A stretch of 64,000 nt of DNA, taken from assembly GCA_048772705.1 (NCBI GenBank), contig JBLWGC010000205.1, positions 1 through 64,000 on the forward strand, read 5' to 3'. Below the pieces are notes generated by a model. It searched no databases. It was not told where the DNA came from and saw only the letters and a program-made list of their open reading frames with translations. The stretch comes from Leidyana gryllorum EB-2025a. Its lineage: Eukaryota > Apicomplexa. Positions 22,090-33,864 of this stretch are shown one piece after another; positions within the stretch are counted from its first letter, which is position 1, and each line of letters begins with the position of its first letter. Position numbers and translations under genes: made by a program.

Positions 22090-25000
22090 ATGTTCGTTTG
22101 CCACTCAGGAAGGCCGTCCATCATACCCAATGTCGAGGCAGCAAAGCAACCCATAGTAAATGTCACAGTCGCACCCAATCAAAGGTGGCTATGCTGTCTG
22201 ACCAAAGGCTCCGTCGTCCTATTCGCCAATGATAGACTCAAACTCAGACCCATCGCCCGATGGTCCCGGTAAGACTGCCAGACTGCGACTCCGCGAGACC
22301 GATTGACTCAATGACTCAATGATGATTGACACTCGGATGTGCACTGTTTGACAATCCTCCCTCGGCCCTCACTGTGCCTTCAAATCGCCCCGCTGCGGCT
22401 CTTCCCCCCCCCACACACACACACACCCGCTCACCCGCCTTATGATTTTCTGCCTTGGACAGCGTGCCGGTGAACACGGGAACCTACGGAGATTTGATAG
22501 ACATATGTTGGGCGGCTGATTCATCCGCTCTGTATGCGCTGAGCAGTGATCAGAAACACATATGCGCCTTCGAGATACAGACTGCCACGCGAGAGCTGGT
22601 CCAATTCACTAGTTTGGACAGCAGTCAGATATCGGAGGACTCACTGCGTCGTCCCAGCGGTCCTCAGAATGTCAATAGTCGCAGTCTCACCCGTCTATTG
22701 GGCCTATGGGGCACGACAGATCCCGTGGACAGCCCCACAGCGGCTGCTGCAGGCGAGTCCCCTACACACAATACGGAGCCCAACTTGCTGTTCATGGCGC
22801 CCACAATGTCTTCCAGTGTAAGCTGCCGCCCGAAATGGGAGTGACTCTCCAACAAACTAATGCGCTTCTCCCCACTCCGCTGCCCCTTTGCTACCCAAGT
22901 TGCCCTCTCTCTATCTTTGATGTGTGCCCAGGAATGCGTGAAAGCGTCGTCCTATAAAGCGTTGGCCAAGGAGATGAGTCTGCCGCGACGTCTGCATCTG
23001 AATGCTGTGTTGGCGCTGCCACTGAAGCTCCACAAGATGGTGATGCCCTCGCTGAGTGTGTATCCGGACCTGTCGGGATGCGGGATCTGCGCCTTGGCAC
23101 TGCAACCAGCGATGATTCTGTTGGATCTCGGGAATGTGACGCGCGGTGTCAATTCTATACTGTATCTGGACGAATTGACTTTGAAGGTTGTGGGACAGAC
23201 CAGTCCCACTCTGTATGTTAGCTTGCGTACAATATGGCAGCGGGAATTAGCCGAACCGCAGGAGAGCCAATTAATATATCCCCCCAAAGAAAGAGACTCG
23301 AAGACGAGTCTCGCTGCTCTCTTAGCCCCCCCAACTGGCGGATCCTTGAGACATCGACCAACATCGCGCGTAAGTGGCGACTCGTTGAGGGAAATCAAAT
23401 GTGTGTGTGTGTGTCTTTATGTCAGGCGGCTCGAGATCCAGTGGAGCCATCGCCCGATCACCGCGGTGTTGTGGTGTGCGAGTTGTCTTCGAGTTCCAAT
23501 CTCGTCTTTGTGGCCTTCAACTGCGGTTGGGGGATATTGCTGCGCCTCAGCAGTTTGGTACCGGCCGTGCCGCAGAGTAAGCGGGCGGCGTCCAACTCTT
23601 CCAGCGGGGCGCAGAACACCCCTCCGGAGCCTATGGGGCGCACCATCCCCTCGGGAGGCGCTAACATTGTCGCCTTTAAATTCATAGAGCATCGACGCGA
23701 AGCTGTGATGCTTCGCAGTGATGGAAGATTAGTCCTGATGGGGTTCGAGCAATAGTAAGTCCCCCGAACCGCCGAGTCGCTCACTCGTCGTTGTGTTAGT
23801 ATGAATGTGGGGTTCACTCAGACCCTCATAGAGACACAGCTGAAAGTGCCATCGGTGCCGGCGACAGTGTTGTCGCCTATGATGTCCGGGGGTGCCTTTG
23901 CGATCGGCACAGAGACCGGCACTCTGGCGGTGGTCGATCGTGCGGGTACTTTATTGTACCATTTGCCCAAACCGGAGCCCGATATGGAGATCAACGACGC
24001 CGTATGGACCAACGACGATTGCTTTATGGTCGCCGTCGGGGGTCCGTCTCTCTTCGGCCTCGACTTTGTTCGGTCTGCCGTCATCTCACCCTCTCTCAAG
24101 ATACCCTATTCCAGTGTGTCCTCGTACGGGTGAGTAGTAACGAGTGAGTGGGGGCGGCAGGCATCCAGCCGGCGTCCAGAAACACTCCCGACATTCACTG
24201 AGTGCAGAGCTTTGTTGGAGCGAAAGGGATTACGTTTGGTCGTTGAGCGTCCACAGGACGTCAGCGAAGTCACGTGGAGAACCATCCCGTTCTCCGCAAG
24301 TCACATTCGCATCAGTGGTTTTGTGATGAATTCGAGCGTCACTTATGGATTGCTCAATGCGGATGAGAGTTTACGCGTTGTTTGTCTCCGTATGCGAGAC
24401 GCCTATTGGGCAACGCTGGCATCGGCCAATGTCATCGAGACCCATTCCTCCGTGTACTCGCGATTCCGGTTCGAGCCCGAGGGTCCAATCGGTTGGTACC
24501 TCGAAGACGTTCTCTTTTACACAGCTCGGGTGACTCCTCAGTAAGCGCTCCCGTTCGCGGCTCCAACAATCTTTCCCTCTCTCTCTCTCTCAGAGGAACG
24601 ACTGTGTCGAGTTTCAGCATTGTATTCTGTCGCTTGAAACACGGCCGAGGGTCGCAGATCGGAATGAGATTTCTGGGCTGCACCAAACCCTCGACATTGT
24701 TACCCACCCATCTCACCATTCTGACCGACGATGTGCTCTGGCGCCCCAGCGCCAATGAATCAATACCGCCCGATAACGAGAGCTCTCACGCTGCCCTTCA
24801 CGGGCTGATGCGGTCTCTCTCGACTCCTCATCCAATGGAGTTATCTGAGGCCGGACTCCCTGTTTTTGGCATTCTCTACGCCGACAGCAGCTTCACGTGT
24901 CTCACTACACACACCTCCGCTGCTCAATGCCGATCCAATCACCGTTGCAGCACTTCGTTCTGCCGAACGTATCTCTCTCTCCAAAATGACGCCCCCTTGT

Positions 25001-27007
25001 CTCTGTGGTGCTTCTCCACTATATACGTCTGTTCCACTGGACTCCGCTCTCCCCTCGAAATAAGATTCGTCATCGACGCCTTCACTCTACTCATCCGGTA
25101 AGTCGTCGTCGTCGTCGTCCCCTCCCTCTATCGCCAAATCTCTTCCGCCTGCCTCATCAGAGACTGTCGAGCGCAATTGAGATTGGGTCACATTTGCGAT
25201 CCCAGCGGCAACGAACGCAAAATGGTCACAGCCGGACACGTCAAACCCATCCGATCGTAAGTCTCGTTGGAAACACACACACACACTCGCACACTCGCAC
25301 ACTTTGTTCTGCAGGGCGGCGACGAATCTTCAAGTTTCCGCTCCGTTACTGCCCAAACCGGTCATTTGTATAGCGTCTTTGGTCCCACCCACGGCTCCTT
25401 TCACCCATAAGTGAGTGACCAATCTTCGTTCGGATCACTTTAGGTGGTGCCAACGCTTTCAGGCCTGACTTTGTCATGTTGGGTCAGCGGAGTGTGGCCG
25501 ATTTCGAGTACTGTGTGCAGACTCGAGGATGGGTTGTGTCTCCGCCCAGTCGGAAACAGGCGACCCCCCGAATGCTCAACGCGGCAACAGCTCCACAATT
25601 GGATGCGCAATCGATCGATGCTCAGACCCAACTTTTGGCCGCGTCCACCACATGGTACAATCAGTTCAGAGCTGCGAGCTTCGATCACGAAGAACGACTC
25701 AGTTCTCCGCGAACGCGATCCGCTGAGAGCAAAGATTCACAGTAAGCGCAATTTTGTCGGGCAGTTCAGCAAACTGTTGTCCCAATGCAGCGAGGATATA
25801 TTGACTCAGGCGCCCGGATGGCATTTTGTCTCGGGAGCCATTGGCCACCACCCCTCTTTGCAGTTGAGCGCGTCTTCCTCATCAGTGACCCACGCGGCGA
25901 CGGGAACATCGATCTCTGATCGCACCGATATTTTGACCGGACTCGAGTTTGCGAATGATAGAGAGGCCACCCGGCAACGGCGAAGCGCCAATGAATATTT
26001 CAAGGCGACTCCTCGATCAACGCTCGCCAAACGGTCTCATCGACGTCAGAGTAAAGTCGGAGAAGAAGTAATGAATGATGACGCAATTCAAGTCGCTCGG
26101 ATCGGCAAGCTGGCCAAAGCGGCCTACACTCGGGTACTGCAGGGTGAGTGAATTCATTTGTGGGGGGGGGGACGCGAATCTTCGAGTTTGACTCTGACTT
26201 TGGTGACAGACGATCTCACTCGCTCGGAACCCGTCGAAGTCGCTGCCACAATGAACGCGACTCTCCCGGAATCAGACTTTGCGTCCGGAGGCGTTGACTT
26301 GGCCGCTCACTGTCACGATGGATCTTACCTTCTGAATTTGTCAATCAGTATTTTCCCGTAAGCTAAGGGGGCGACGGATTGAGACTCAATCGACTTTAAT
26401 CGCCACAGCTTTGCCCCTCGGAGTCCCATAATGATTCGGGGACGCAGTTTCGCCCCGCGACATCGATCGCCTGCCGGCAGCGATGAGGAGGGCGAAGCTG
26501 GGCCGAACCTTTGGACACAAAGATTGAGCTGCCGAACGGTCAAAATGCTCCATTTGGACGGACAGGCGGCCACCATTCCCATAGCTGTGTCCAAAGTGAT
26601 GGATTCTGTGTTATACGCGCGAGGCAGATCGTGGACCAGCCGTAATTGCAATGATCAGAACGGCAGGTAAGAGACGCGATATGCGCGCCAACTGCACAAT
26701 ACCTCTTGTTGCCGCAGCTCAACGAGCCGAGTCGCGAGCGCTGCGCGAAAATTGAGCGGCACTGATCTCAAATTTGTGTCCTTCCCGATGCTGGCGAAGG
26801 TATTGGCCCATCTGGCAATGTCTCCAAGTCAATGTCTCGTGTTCTGTGGGAACTCGACCCAAATCAATATCAACAGTTTCAAGGCTCTATGTCTACCCGC
26901 CCTCATCAGCTATCTGCACGCGAGACGCTCACTGGAAGAAGGAATGATTCAACTGCTCGACAAAGCTATGCCGCAGCTCCAGCTGCGCCTCAAATCTACA
27001 GATGAGT

Positions 27008-27067
<60 letters not shown>

Positions 27068-28157
27068 CCCCTCCATAATCCATTATCGGCAATGCAGCGA
27101 GGAGACGGCGACCCCCTCTGCTATCAAAGCTGCTTTGGAGCTTTCAGCATCTCAGCCGGCTATTGTAGCGCTGAGTATATTTTTGACTCAGATCAAAGAG
27201 TTGCCGGTCGACCTGACCTCAGTACTGGTTCGGACTAGTCGTGTTCACGAGCCCTTAGTGACGCCGTTTGTAGTGATGCCCCTGGCTGGGTACACTCTCG
27301 AGCGGCTGTTCTTCCATCTGTTGGGCGAGAGACAGTTGCGGACGGCAATGAATCTGTTGGTACCCCTTCAGCAGGCTTGTGGCCCAGATGTGACTCGGGT
27401 GCGATATGGATGTGTCCTACTGGAACACGCACTCAAGACCGGCTCTTTGCCGGTTGTAATGGATCTATTGCGATTTATGGGTAACAATACTGTCCTCTCT
27501 GGCGCCCTCTGGCAACCAGCCAAGTTGGGCACAGCATCACTCGTCGAGGAAGCAATCGAAGAGGTCATCGCTGCCTTTGTCGGCAACGCTCTGATCGACC
27601 ACCAATGGCGCCTGCTGCTGTCTGTGGTCTCCAGTCTGAGACTAAATCTTCCACAGTGAGTGTTACGACGGCTGTTGTCTGCCGGAGATAGCACCACCCA
27701 CAACTTCTCTGCTCACTTCAACTTTCATCAGATGGGCAAAGTTGGTGCTTCCGCGGTTGAGGAGTGTGTATGGAATGACGGATTTGAGCGAGAGTGTGAA
27801 CCCGGAGTTGGCAGCCGAATTCCAGAGTAATTGTGTCCAGAGGGCTGTTCGAACTTTGCGACAGGCGTTCAGTGAGTGCGATTGGGGGGCCATTTAGTGT
27901 CACATTTCCGGTCTGCAGTCCTGAAATTCCGATGTGTACCACTATGTGATGTAGTTTATATGTCTAAGGACGGTCGAGTGGTCCCACCCCCTCCTCCCGA
28001 GAGGCGTCCGAGAGAAATGTTACCAGCGGATTGGGGACTGCATCTGCTGTTTGCGACGGCTTTGGTGTGTCGGTTGCCAATCCTCGCAACCGCACTGGCT
28101 GTGGCCTGCGCGGACCCTCTGTACCTACAGCGAACCGGACGGGCTCACCATAGATAA
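22090..28157 (+). CDS. RIC1: RIC1 homologue, subunit of the Ric1-Rgp1 GEF for Rab6/Ypt6
   Basis: RIC1 with RGP1 activates Rab6/Ypt6 at the Golgi for endosome-to-Golgi recycling. About 17 exons can be chained with GT-AG introns in consistent phases from ATG 22090 to TAA 28155-28157. The N-terminus MFVCHSGRPSIIPN mirrors the metazoan start (M-F/Y-x-x-SG-x-P). A WD40-like region follows (GTYGDLIDICWAADSSALYA; INDAVWTNDDCFMVAVGG). The C-terminal helical region has the RIC1-type repeat block ERQLRTAMNLLVPLQQ and LLEHALKTGSLPVVMDLLRF. Ser/Pro-rich inserts interrupt the propeller. The intron after exon 1 (22269-22462) is 194 nt and contains a CA tract; another (27005-27096) is mostly TG repeat. Nup155 was considered, but its motifs are absent. 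AOS1 starts 8 bp downstream. Confidence 0.75.
27011..27066 (+). repeat. (TG)28 microsatellite in a RIC1 intron
   Basis: An uninterrupted TG dinucleotide tract of about 28 units starts right after the GTAAG donor and makes up over half of the intron. It is likely polymorphic in length. Confidence 0.95.
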
Positions 28158-28165
28158 TAAAAAAA

Positions 28166-29464
28166 ATGGCCGATTTAACAGAGGCGGAGGTCGAAGTGTA
28201 CGACCGTCAAATTCGACTATGGGGACTGGAAGCACAGCAGAAGTGAGTCGTTCAACGCCCTTAGAGTCGCTATGCCACGAATCACTCAACAAATGTTCGC
28301 AGGATATCCAAATCATGCGTCATGTTAATCAAAATGGTCCCCATCCACGCGGAGGTCTGCAAGAATCTGGCCGCTGCAGGCGTCAGCCTCGTTCTCGTCG
28401 ACGACACTCCCTTTGACACTGCTCTTCACCAACTCACTCTCCCCCCGGATGACGAAGAGCTCGCGGAGGCCGACGCTATGACGGCAAACGCCGCTGGCAG
28501 CGCTGTCACGACTGCAGCCTCCTCCGAGCCGACGAAAAGCACTACAAACGCGAGACCGACTGTGGCTGAAGTCTATGCGAAGAGATTGCGGAAAATGAAT
28601 GGTTTCATTAAGATCGAAGTGATCCCCGAAAATGACATTCTGAAGCGAGTGGGGACCGGAATCAGCGCCGTCATCGCCCCATTGGGTTTAATGGAACTGT
28701 CAAAACTGACGAACCTCGACACACACATCCGCGCATTGGCACCAAGTCCAATGGGCGTCTACACCTACTCCAGAGACGACGACGCTTCCATTCTCTTCAC
28801 CAACAGCCACTCGACATTTGAACAGTAAGTCGACCGAGCGGAGGGGAGGGGAGACAACTGTTGGAAAGTCCCGTCCGTAGCCTCCCCTCTTTCTGTGCCC
28901 CCCTCCGTTTATTGCCCTTTGTGATCTGATTATCGCATTCGTGTCCACAGGATGAGTTTGAGCGCAGCTGTCGAGGAGATCAACACAGTTGTCGAGGACA
29001 GTGCCCCGAGTGGGAGTAAGTGGGCGGCTACGACGTTCGGTGAGTGACGGCCTTTTCCTTTCTGTGTCTCCAACAAATGCGATTGGGCACTCTCGTTCAG
29101 CGACCCACACAGCCAAGTTGCGGGAAGCGTCTGGCGTTGAGGGGTGGCATCGCACGACGGTGAGTGTCGCTGCGATTATGGGCGGCTTGATAGGTAGGTG
29201 GAATGTGGTGTGATTATGGGGGGCTCGCCGCCCTCTCCCGCCCTCCCAAAGATCTCTCTTTCTTGTGCTTCAGGGCAAAAGGTGCGCGTTATTGTGAGCG
29301 GCGAGGCGGAAGAGGAGCCGTGGAATCTGTGTGTTTTCGATGGCGAGAAATCGGGAGTGGCTGTCGCATCAGTTGGGGGCTCTTTGGCGGAGACGGCTGG
29401 AGTGATGAAGAGTGGGCCGGTTGGTGGGGAGATCGTCATGTCGATCTCGGACGATGAGGAGTGA
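28166..29464 (+). CDS. SAE1: SUMO-activating enzyme subunit 1 (AOS1/SAE1)
   Basis: AOS1 pairs with UBA2 to form the SUMO E1, which adenylates SUMO in the nucleus. Exons 28166-28242, 28303-28824, 28951-29039, 29101-29193 and 29274-29464 sum to 323 residues. The diagnostic start is YDRQIRLWGLEAQQK. The conserved adenylation fold continues with NLAAAGVSLVLVDD and, near the end, VAAIMGGLIGQKVRV followed by FDGEKSG. The glycine-rich loop normal for the family (GLxGLG-like) is replaced by KMVPIHAEVCKN, and the protein is shorter than the human one, so it is divergent. AOS1 normally lacks the catalytic cysteine, which UBA2 supplies. The start is 8 bp after the RIC1 stop. Its 3' end overlaps the convergent small gene by about 96 bp. 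Confidence 0.85.
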
Positions 29465-29812
29465 TCGTTTTTTCTTCTTCTTCCTGGTGGTGACTGATAG
29501 AATTTGACCACCGTTATCGCGTATGGCCTCCAGAATGACCTCCAACTCGTCGTCACTCGGGCGTCGCTCAATAACAACAACGGCCTCAGGCTCGGTGGTC
29601 TCTTCTTTTTCGAGTTCCGTTGTCTCCTCAGGTGTCTCGACAGGTGGGGTCGGAATGAGGACCTCCATATCTGGGGCAACAGCTTCGTCGGTCCCCAAGG
29701 ACGAGTTTGGTTGACTGGTGACAGAGGGCGGTAGTGGGACCGGTGTGGGGTCTGCAGCGACAGTGGCTGCCAACAGACACCACAAAAGAATGCACCGCCG
29801 ACCAATCATCAT
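29369..29812 (-). CDS. small secreted Pro/Thr/Glu-rich protein
   Basis: A 147-residue single-exon frame. It opens with two Met codons and a signal peptide (MMIGRRCILLWCLLAATVAAD), then a Pro/Thr/Glu-rich stretch (TPPVETPEETTELEKEE), a short helical part (SDDELEVILEAIRDNG) and a basic end starting RKKKKKRS. No family recognised. If the frame runs to its stop it overlaps the AOS1 coding end by 96 bp on the opposite strand; an unseen intron could shorten it. The low-complexity secreted design would fit a surface or granule protein, but nothing shows this directly. Confidence 0.55.
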   Translation of the reverse strand: MMIGRRCILLWCLLAATVAADPTPVPLPPSVTSQPNSSLGTDEAVAPDMEVLIPTPPVETPEETTELEKEETTEPEAVVVIERRPSDDELEVILEAIRDNGGQILSVTTRKKKKKRSLLIVRDRHDDLPTNRPTLHHSSRLRQRAPN

Positions 29813-29896
29813 ATCTTCTCGTTCGCATGCATGTGCGACCGTGTCACCCCCCTGTGACTGTTAACTTACTGGCTGTGATTTAGCCAATGGGACTAT

Positions 29897-31527
29897 CTAA
29901 CTAATTGGTGGCTCTGGGCCCTCGAAATCTTCAAGTTTCGGTGTCATTGCAGTCGGAGGCGGCGGCGGGTGCTCGGTCTGCTCGCTGGCTGACTCCATCA
30001 TTGTGCTCGGCACAGCAGGCGGGGGCTCCCACGGAGCCGCGTCCGGCTCTGCTTCGGGACCAATGTTGCATGGGAGCCCGTGCTCTCTGAGATAGAGCAC
30101 CAAAAGGTTCTCTTTCTCCACCCAAGACGCTACGTCGCGCTCCTGGAACACCTCTCGACAGAACTTTTGACACTGTTCACCTGCAGACAACGACGCAACG
30201 TGTGGACCACACGCGAGGCCGCGCGACCCTTTCCACTCACCCGCGCGGTACACTTCCGAGTTTTCGGGATTGTATTTGAAGCAGTTTGTGAAAATGAGCT
30301 CCATATCCCGCACGAACGTGTGGATCGATCGGTACTCGTAATTCCGTAACTTCCTTTTGATATATGAAAAGTCCCGCGGTTCCGTAATTATCGTATAGTA
30401 GTCAGGACAACCCCATGCCTTTACGTCCACTGGCTTGCGGAAAAACCACGCACTCTGCAGATTGCTCACTGTGTCCACCACCTTCAGACCCTCCGCGCAC
30501 CACTCCATCCGAAACGCGTCCGTCTGCCAAACAGTCAGTGCCCAGGGACGCCAGAAACGAAACGTACCGGAGCGTAGTCGCGGGGAGCAGCGTGGGACCA
30601 CACAGCGAGTTCCGGGAACCGCTGCTCAAATTCGCTCGATTCCTTCAGACCAGCGTACAGCCACACTTCACAACCTTCCCGCAGCTCCACGCGGTACTGT
30701 AAGCGGTATTTGGAACGCGCTTCTGCTGCCTGCGGGGTGTCTGGAAGGAGAGACGAACGATCGCTCGCTTACAGTGGATGTTTGTGTGCGTTTGCGGCCA
30801 CGAGAAGAGTCTTTCTCGATGAGCAGTTGTGAAGCGGACTTGAGGAGGGCAGCGAGCTCAGCGTGTCCGCCTTTCATGGCGTAGGCATGGGCCATCTTCT
30901 TCTGTACATCTCGTATTGAGGCATCGGCGCCGATGCTGAGCATATATTTAACCATTTCTTCTTTGCCCTCTCTTGCGGCGTAGAAGAGGGCGGTCTGTCC
31001 GATTCGGTCGGACGCATTTATATCTACGTGCATATCTTCTACCATTACTTTGACAACGTCTATTCGTCCTTCTCGACCCGCGTAAAACAGAGCAGTCTGC
31101 ATAGCAGAGTCCGTCAGCGAGGGGTCACAACCCCTCTGCACCAAATACTTGACGCACTCCACGTTGCCGTCCCGCGCTGGAATCAAACAAAGGTGATTGC
31201 ATAGGAAGAAACGCCCCCTATCGTTGGTTACCTGCGAAGAATACCGCGGTTTGGCCATTGCGGTCGATGAGAGTGGGGTCACATATGTCTCTTTCTTGAC
31301 AAAGATAGTGTAATAGTCGCAAAGCCGCAGTATCATTGGGTATCTGGACGGCCAGAAAGTGGAGGGCAGCGCCAGTTCTATCGAGTTGGCTCAACTCCTC
31401 ATCCGGACTGCCTCAGTCAGCGAGATGTACAGCCAATTATTTGAGGTACTCACACAGTGTTCAGGTAGTCGATGATGGCCTCGGGGGGCTGACCTCCCAG
31501 AATAGCTTGGGCATAGGGGGAGGTCAT
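29897..31527 (-). CDS. BDP1: ankyrin-repeat bromodomain protein, BDP1 type
   Basis: In Plasmodium and Toxoplasma BDP1 binds acetylated histones at promoters of invasion genes. Start ATG at 31527 (MTSPYAQAILGGQPP). Several short introns (for example 30746-30788 and around 30190-30248) join into one frame. The first half has ankyrin repeats (NGQTAVFFAARDGNVECVKY, QTALFYAGREGRIDVVKVM, GQTALFYAAREGKEEMVKYM). The second half has a bromodomain: WFFRKPVDVKAWGCPDYYTI, then EPRDFSYIKRKL and the acetyl-lysine Asn in NCFKYNPENSEVYRAG. A Pro-rich tail follows. Ankyrins before one bromodomain is the BDP1 arrangement known from apicomplexans, and it is one of the better lineage clues in this window. It is divergent from PP5, 133 bp between starts. 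Confidence 0.88.
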
Positions 31528-31660
31528 CTGGGAGAAAAGGCTTCAAAAAAAGTGCGCCTGCTGCGCTATGGTCACAACTAACAGCCCTCTGCAGAGTCCT
31601 GCCTCCACCACCGCGTCCGAGCCCTGCCTGTAAGCGAGTCCTTTTTGCGTAACATCTCAA

Positions 31661-33660
31661 ATGAGCAGCGATAAGACGCTCACAAGGGTTTTGGAGCACA
31701 AGGCAGCAGGCAATCAGTTCCACAAAGTGAGGGCCCCAACTGAATACCACTTTTCCTAACCGCAGGAGGCCAACTACTCGGAGGCCGTACGCGAGTACAC
31801 CTCCGCTATCCAACTAGCGGAGTCTGTCCTCACAGAAGACGCCCCCTGTGCCGGCACGGAAGAGCTCCAGCACACCCACCTCCCAATGCTCCTCTGCAAC
31901 AGATCACTCTGCCATGCCAAACTCGAAAACTTCGGCGCCGCCATCGCCGATGCCACCCGTGCTGCCAGCCTCTCCAGGACTAAAACAGCCCGCTCAAAAG
32001 CCCTATTCCGCCGCGGCTCTGCCCATGTGTGTCTAACCAAGTACGAAAACGCGGTCCGAGGTAAACAAATACACACACAAGACACCACTCACTGCTCCCC
32101 TCCCAGATTTCAAAGCGGCGTCGAAATTGACGCCCGGTGATAAAGTGCTGGAGACACGCTTGAAGGAAGCCGAGAAGTTACGCAAGGAACAAAAGTTTGC
32201 TGAGGCCATCAAAGCTGACGCTCAACAACCCATCTCGAGCACGATTGACTTGACCTCTTATAACATCGATACCAAACAGTACAAAGGCCCAGTGTACAAT
32301 GGCGAAGCATCGCGCACGCCCGAGTTCTTCCAAGAGCTCGTGAATTACTTCAAGGTACAGAGTCGACCAATAGTCACCACTAATCATTGTCGTGCCAACA
32401 GTCGGATCACAATAATCGATTACACAAGAAATGTATCCTCCATCTTGCATTGGATATCATCGCTTTGTATAGAGAGGTACGTTATCAGTCATCAGCTCCT
32501 GCCGGCCTTGTTCCCAACTCCCATCGCCGCGAGCATTTCCACGGTGCCACATAGTCGCGAGAGCTCGACCGAATACAGGCCGGCACCCGGGGACACACGT
32601 GTGTGTGCCCGGGGAGACATGGACTGTAAGTAATATTCTTGATGATTTCAGCAACCGAATATCATCGACATCAATGTGCCTGCCGAATCGGGAGAAAGAA
32701 TCACTGTGTGTGGTGACATACATGGTCAATTCTATGACCTGTTATCGATCTTTGAGAAGAACGGCTGGCCATCAGAAACTAACCGCTATCTGTTTAATGG
32801 TGACTTTGTTGACCGGGGCAGTTTCAGCGTGGAGGTCATTTGCACGCTCTATCTGGCCAAGCTGGTGTGGCCCAATCATTTCTTCTTGACTCGGGGAAAT
32901 CACGAGAGCCGCCGTATGACCAAGTTGTATGGATTTGAGGGCGAGATGCGAGTGAAGGCTTCCGGTACCATTTACGATGTGTACTGTGAGGTGAGTAATT
33001 CAATCGGTTGTGGCTCCCATCTATATTTGGAATTACCCCATATTAAAGTCGTTCGATCATTTGCCGCTTGCGCATTGTATCAACAACCGGATTTTCGTGG
33101 TGCACGGCGGGCTTTCGAGCAGAATGGGAGTCACTCTGCAGGAGATCAACGAGTTGAACAGATGTCGTGACGACGAGGAAGGTAGGATCTCTTTCGTGGT
33201 TTGGCCCCCGACCAGTACGTTGCCTGGCACCCTAGGTCTCATGACGGATTTGTTATGGGCGGACCCCCAGCCCTGGCCGGGCAGCAGTCCTTCGAAGCGC
33301 GGAGTTTCGAACAACTTTGGTCCCGACATCACAAATGACTTCCTGAAGACGAACAATCTGGAGATGGTGATCCGAAGTCATGAAATGAAGGACAAGGGAT
33401 ATGAGTTGACCCACACTGGCAAATTGGTGAGCGCTAGTTTGGTCGATCGGTTTTTGTCATTTATAATACTTTGGCAGATTACGGTGTTCAGTGCTCCGAA
33501 CTACTGTGATCAAATGGGCAACCAAGGGGCTTATATGAGATTTGAAGGTCCCGAGTTGAACGATCGTTCGAAAGAGGTCAAGCCCGAGATTCTCGTGTTC
33601 AGCAGTGTGCCCCACCCACCAGTAGCTGCAATGAAGTACGCTAATCCAGTTTTCATGTAG
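31661..33660 (+). CDS. PPP5C: serine/threonine protein phosphatase 5 (TPR-PP5)
   Basis: PP5 is an Hsp90-linked phosphatase. Eight exons (31661-31726, 31766-32060, 32107-32354, 32402-32476, 32652-32990, 33049-33181, 33236-33426, 33478-33660) sum to 509 residues, close to the human 499. Three TPR units occupy residues about 5-140 ([41 protein letters not shown]). The PPP catalytic domain has [50 protein letters not shown], and [11 protein letters not shown] with the metal-binding residues. The C-terminus retains YANPVFM, where the autoinhibitory helix lies in the human enzyme. The 175-nt intron 32477-32651 is far longer than its neighbours and holds a G/C-flanked copy of the CACACGTGTG palindrome. 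Confidence 0.95.
32594..32603. promoter_or_regulatory. palindrome core CACACGTGTG, copy 3 (PP5 intron), G/C-flanked dyad
   Basis: It lies in the 175-nt PP5 intron. CCCGGGG lies just before the core and GCCCGGGG just after, extending the dyad to a possible long hairpin. Confidence 0.5.
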
Positions 33661-33864
33661 GCATAGCAGTAGGCGAAACAGCACATTTGGCCCGCACGGA
33701 CGAACGGAGCGGAACGGAAGTGCCTGCCCCCTGCCCTCCGTCTCGTCTCGTCTCGTCTCAGTCAGCTTTGGACACGTCCAGTGTGTCTCTGTCTGTGTTC
33801 TCTCTTGCTTCACAGTCACAGTCACAGATCGATCAGCACCACGTTTTTGCGCCAGCTATGATAG

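Noticed and set aside
27002-27238. Open frames running through the TG tract
   Set aside because: They translate the microsatellite into Cys-Val repeats; the tract lies in an intron of RIC1.
22090-28157. Identification as nucleoporin Nup155
   Set aside because: The N-terminal start, the WD40-like first part and the late helical block match RIC1 better, and no Nup155 blocks are seen.
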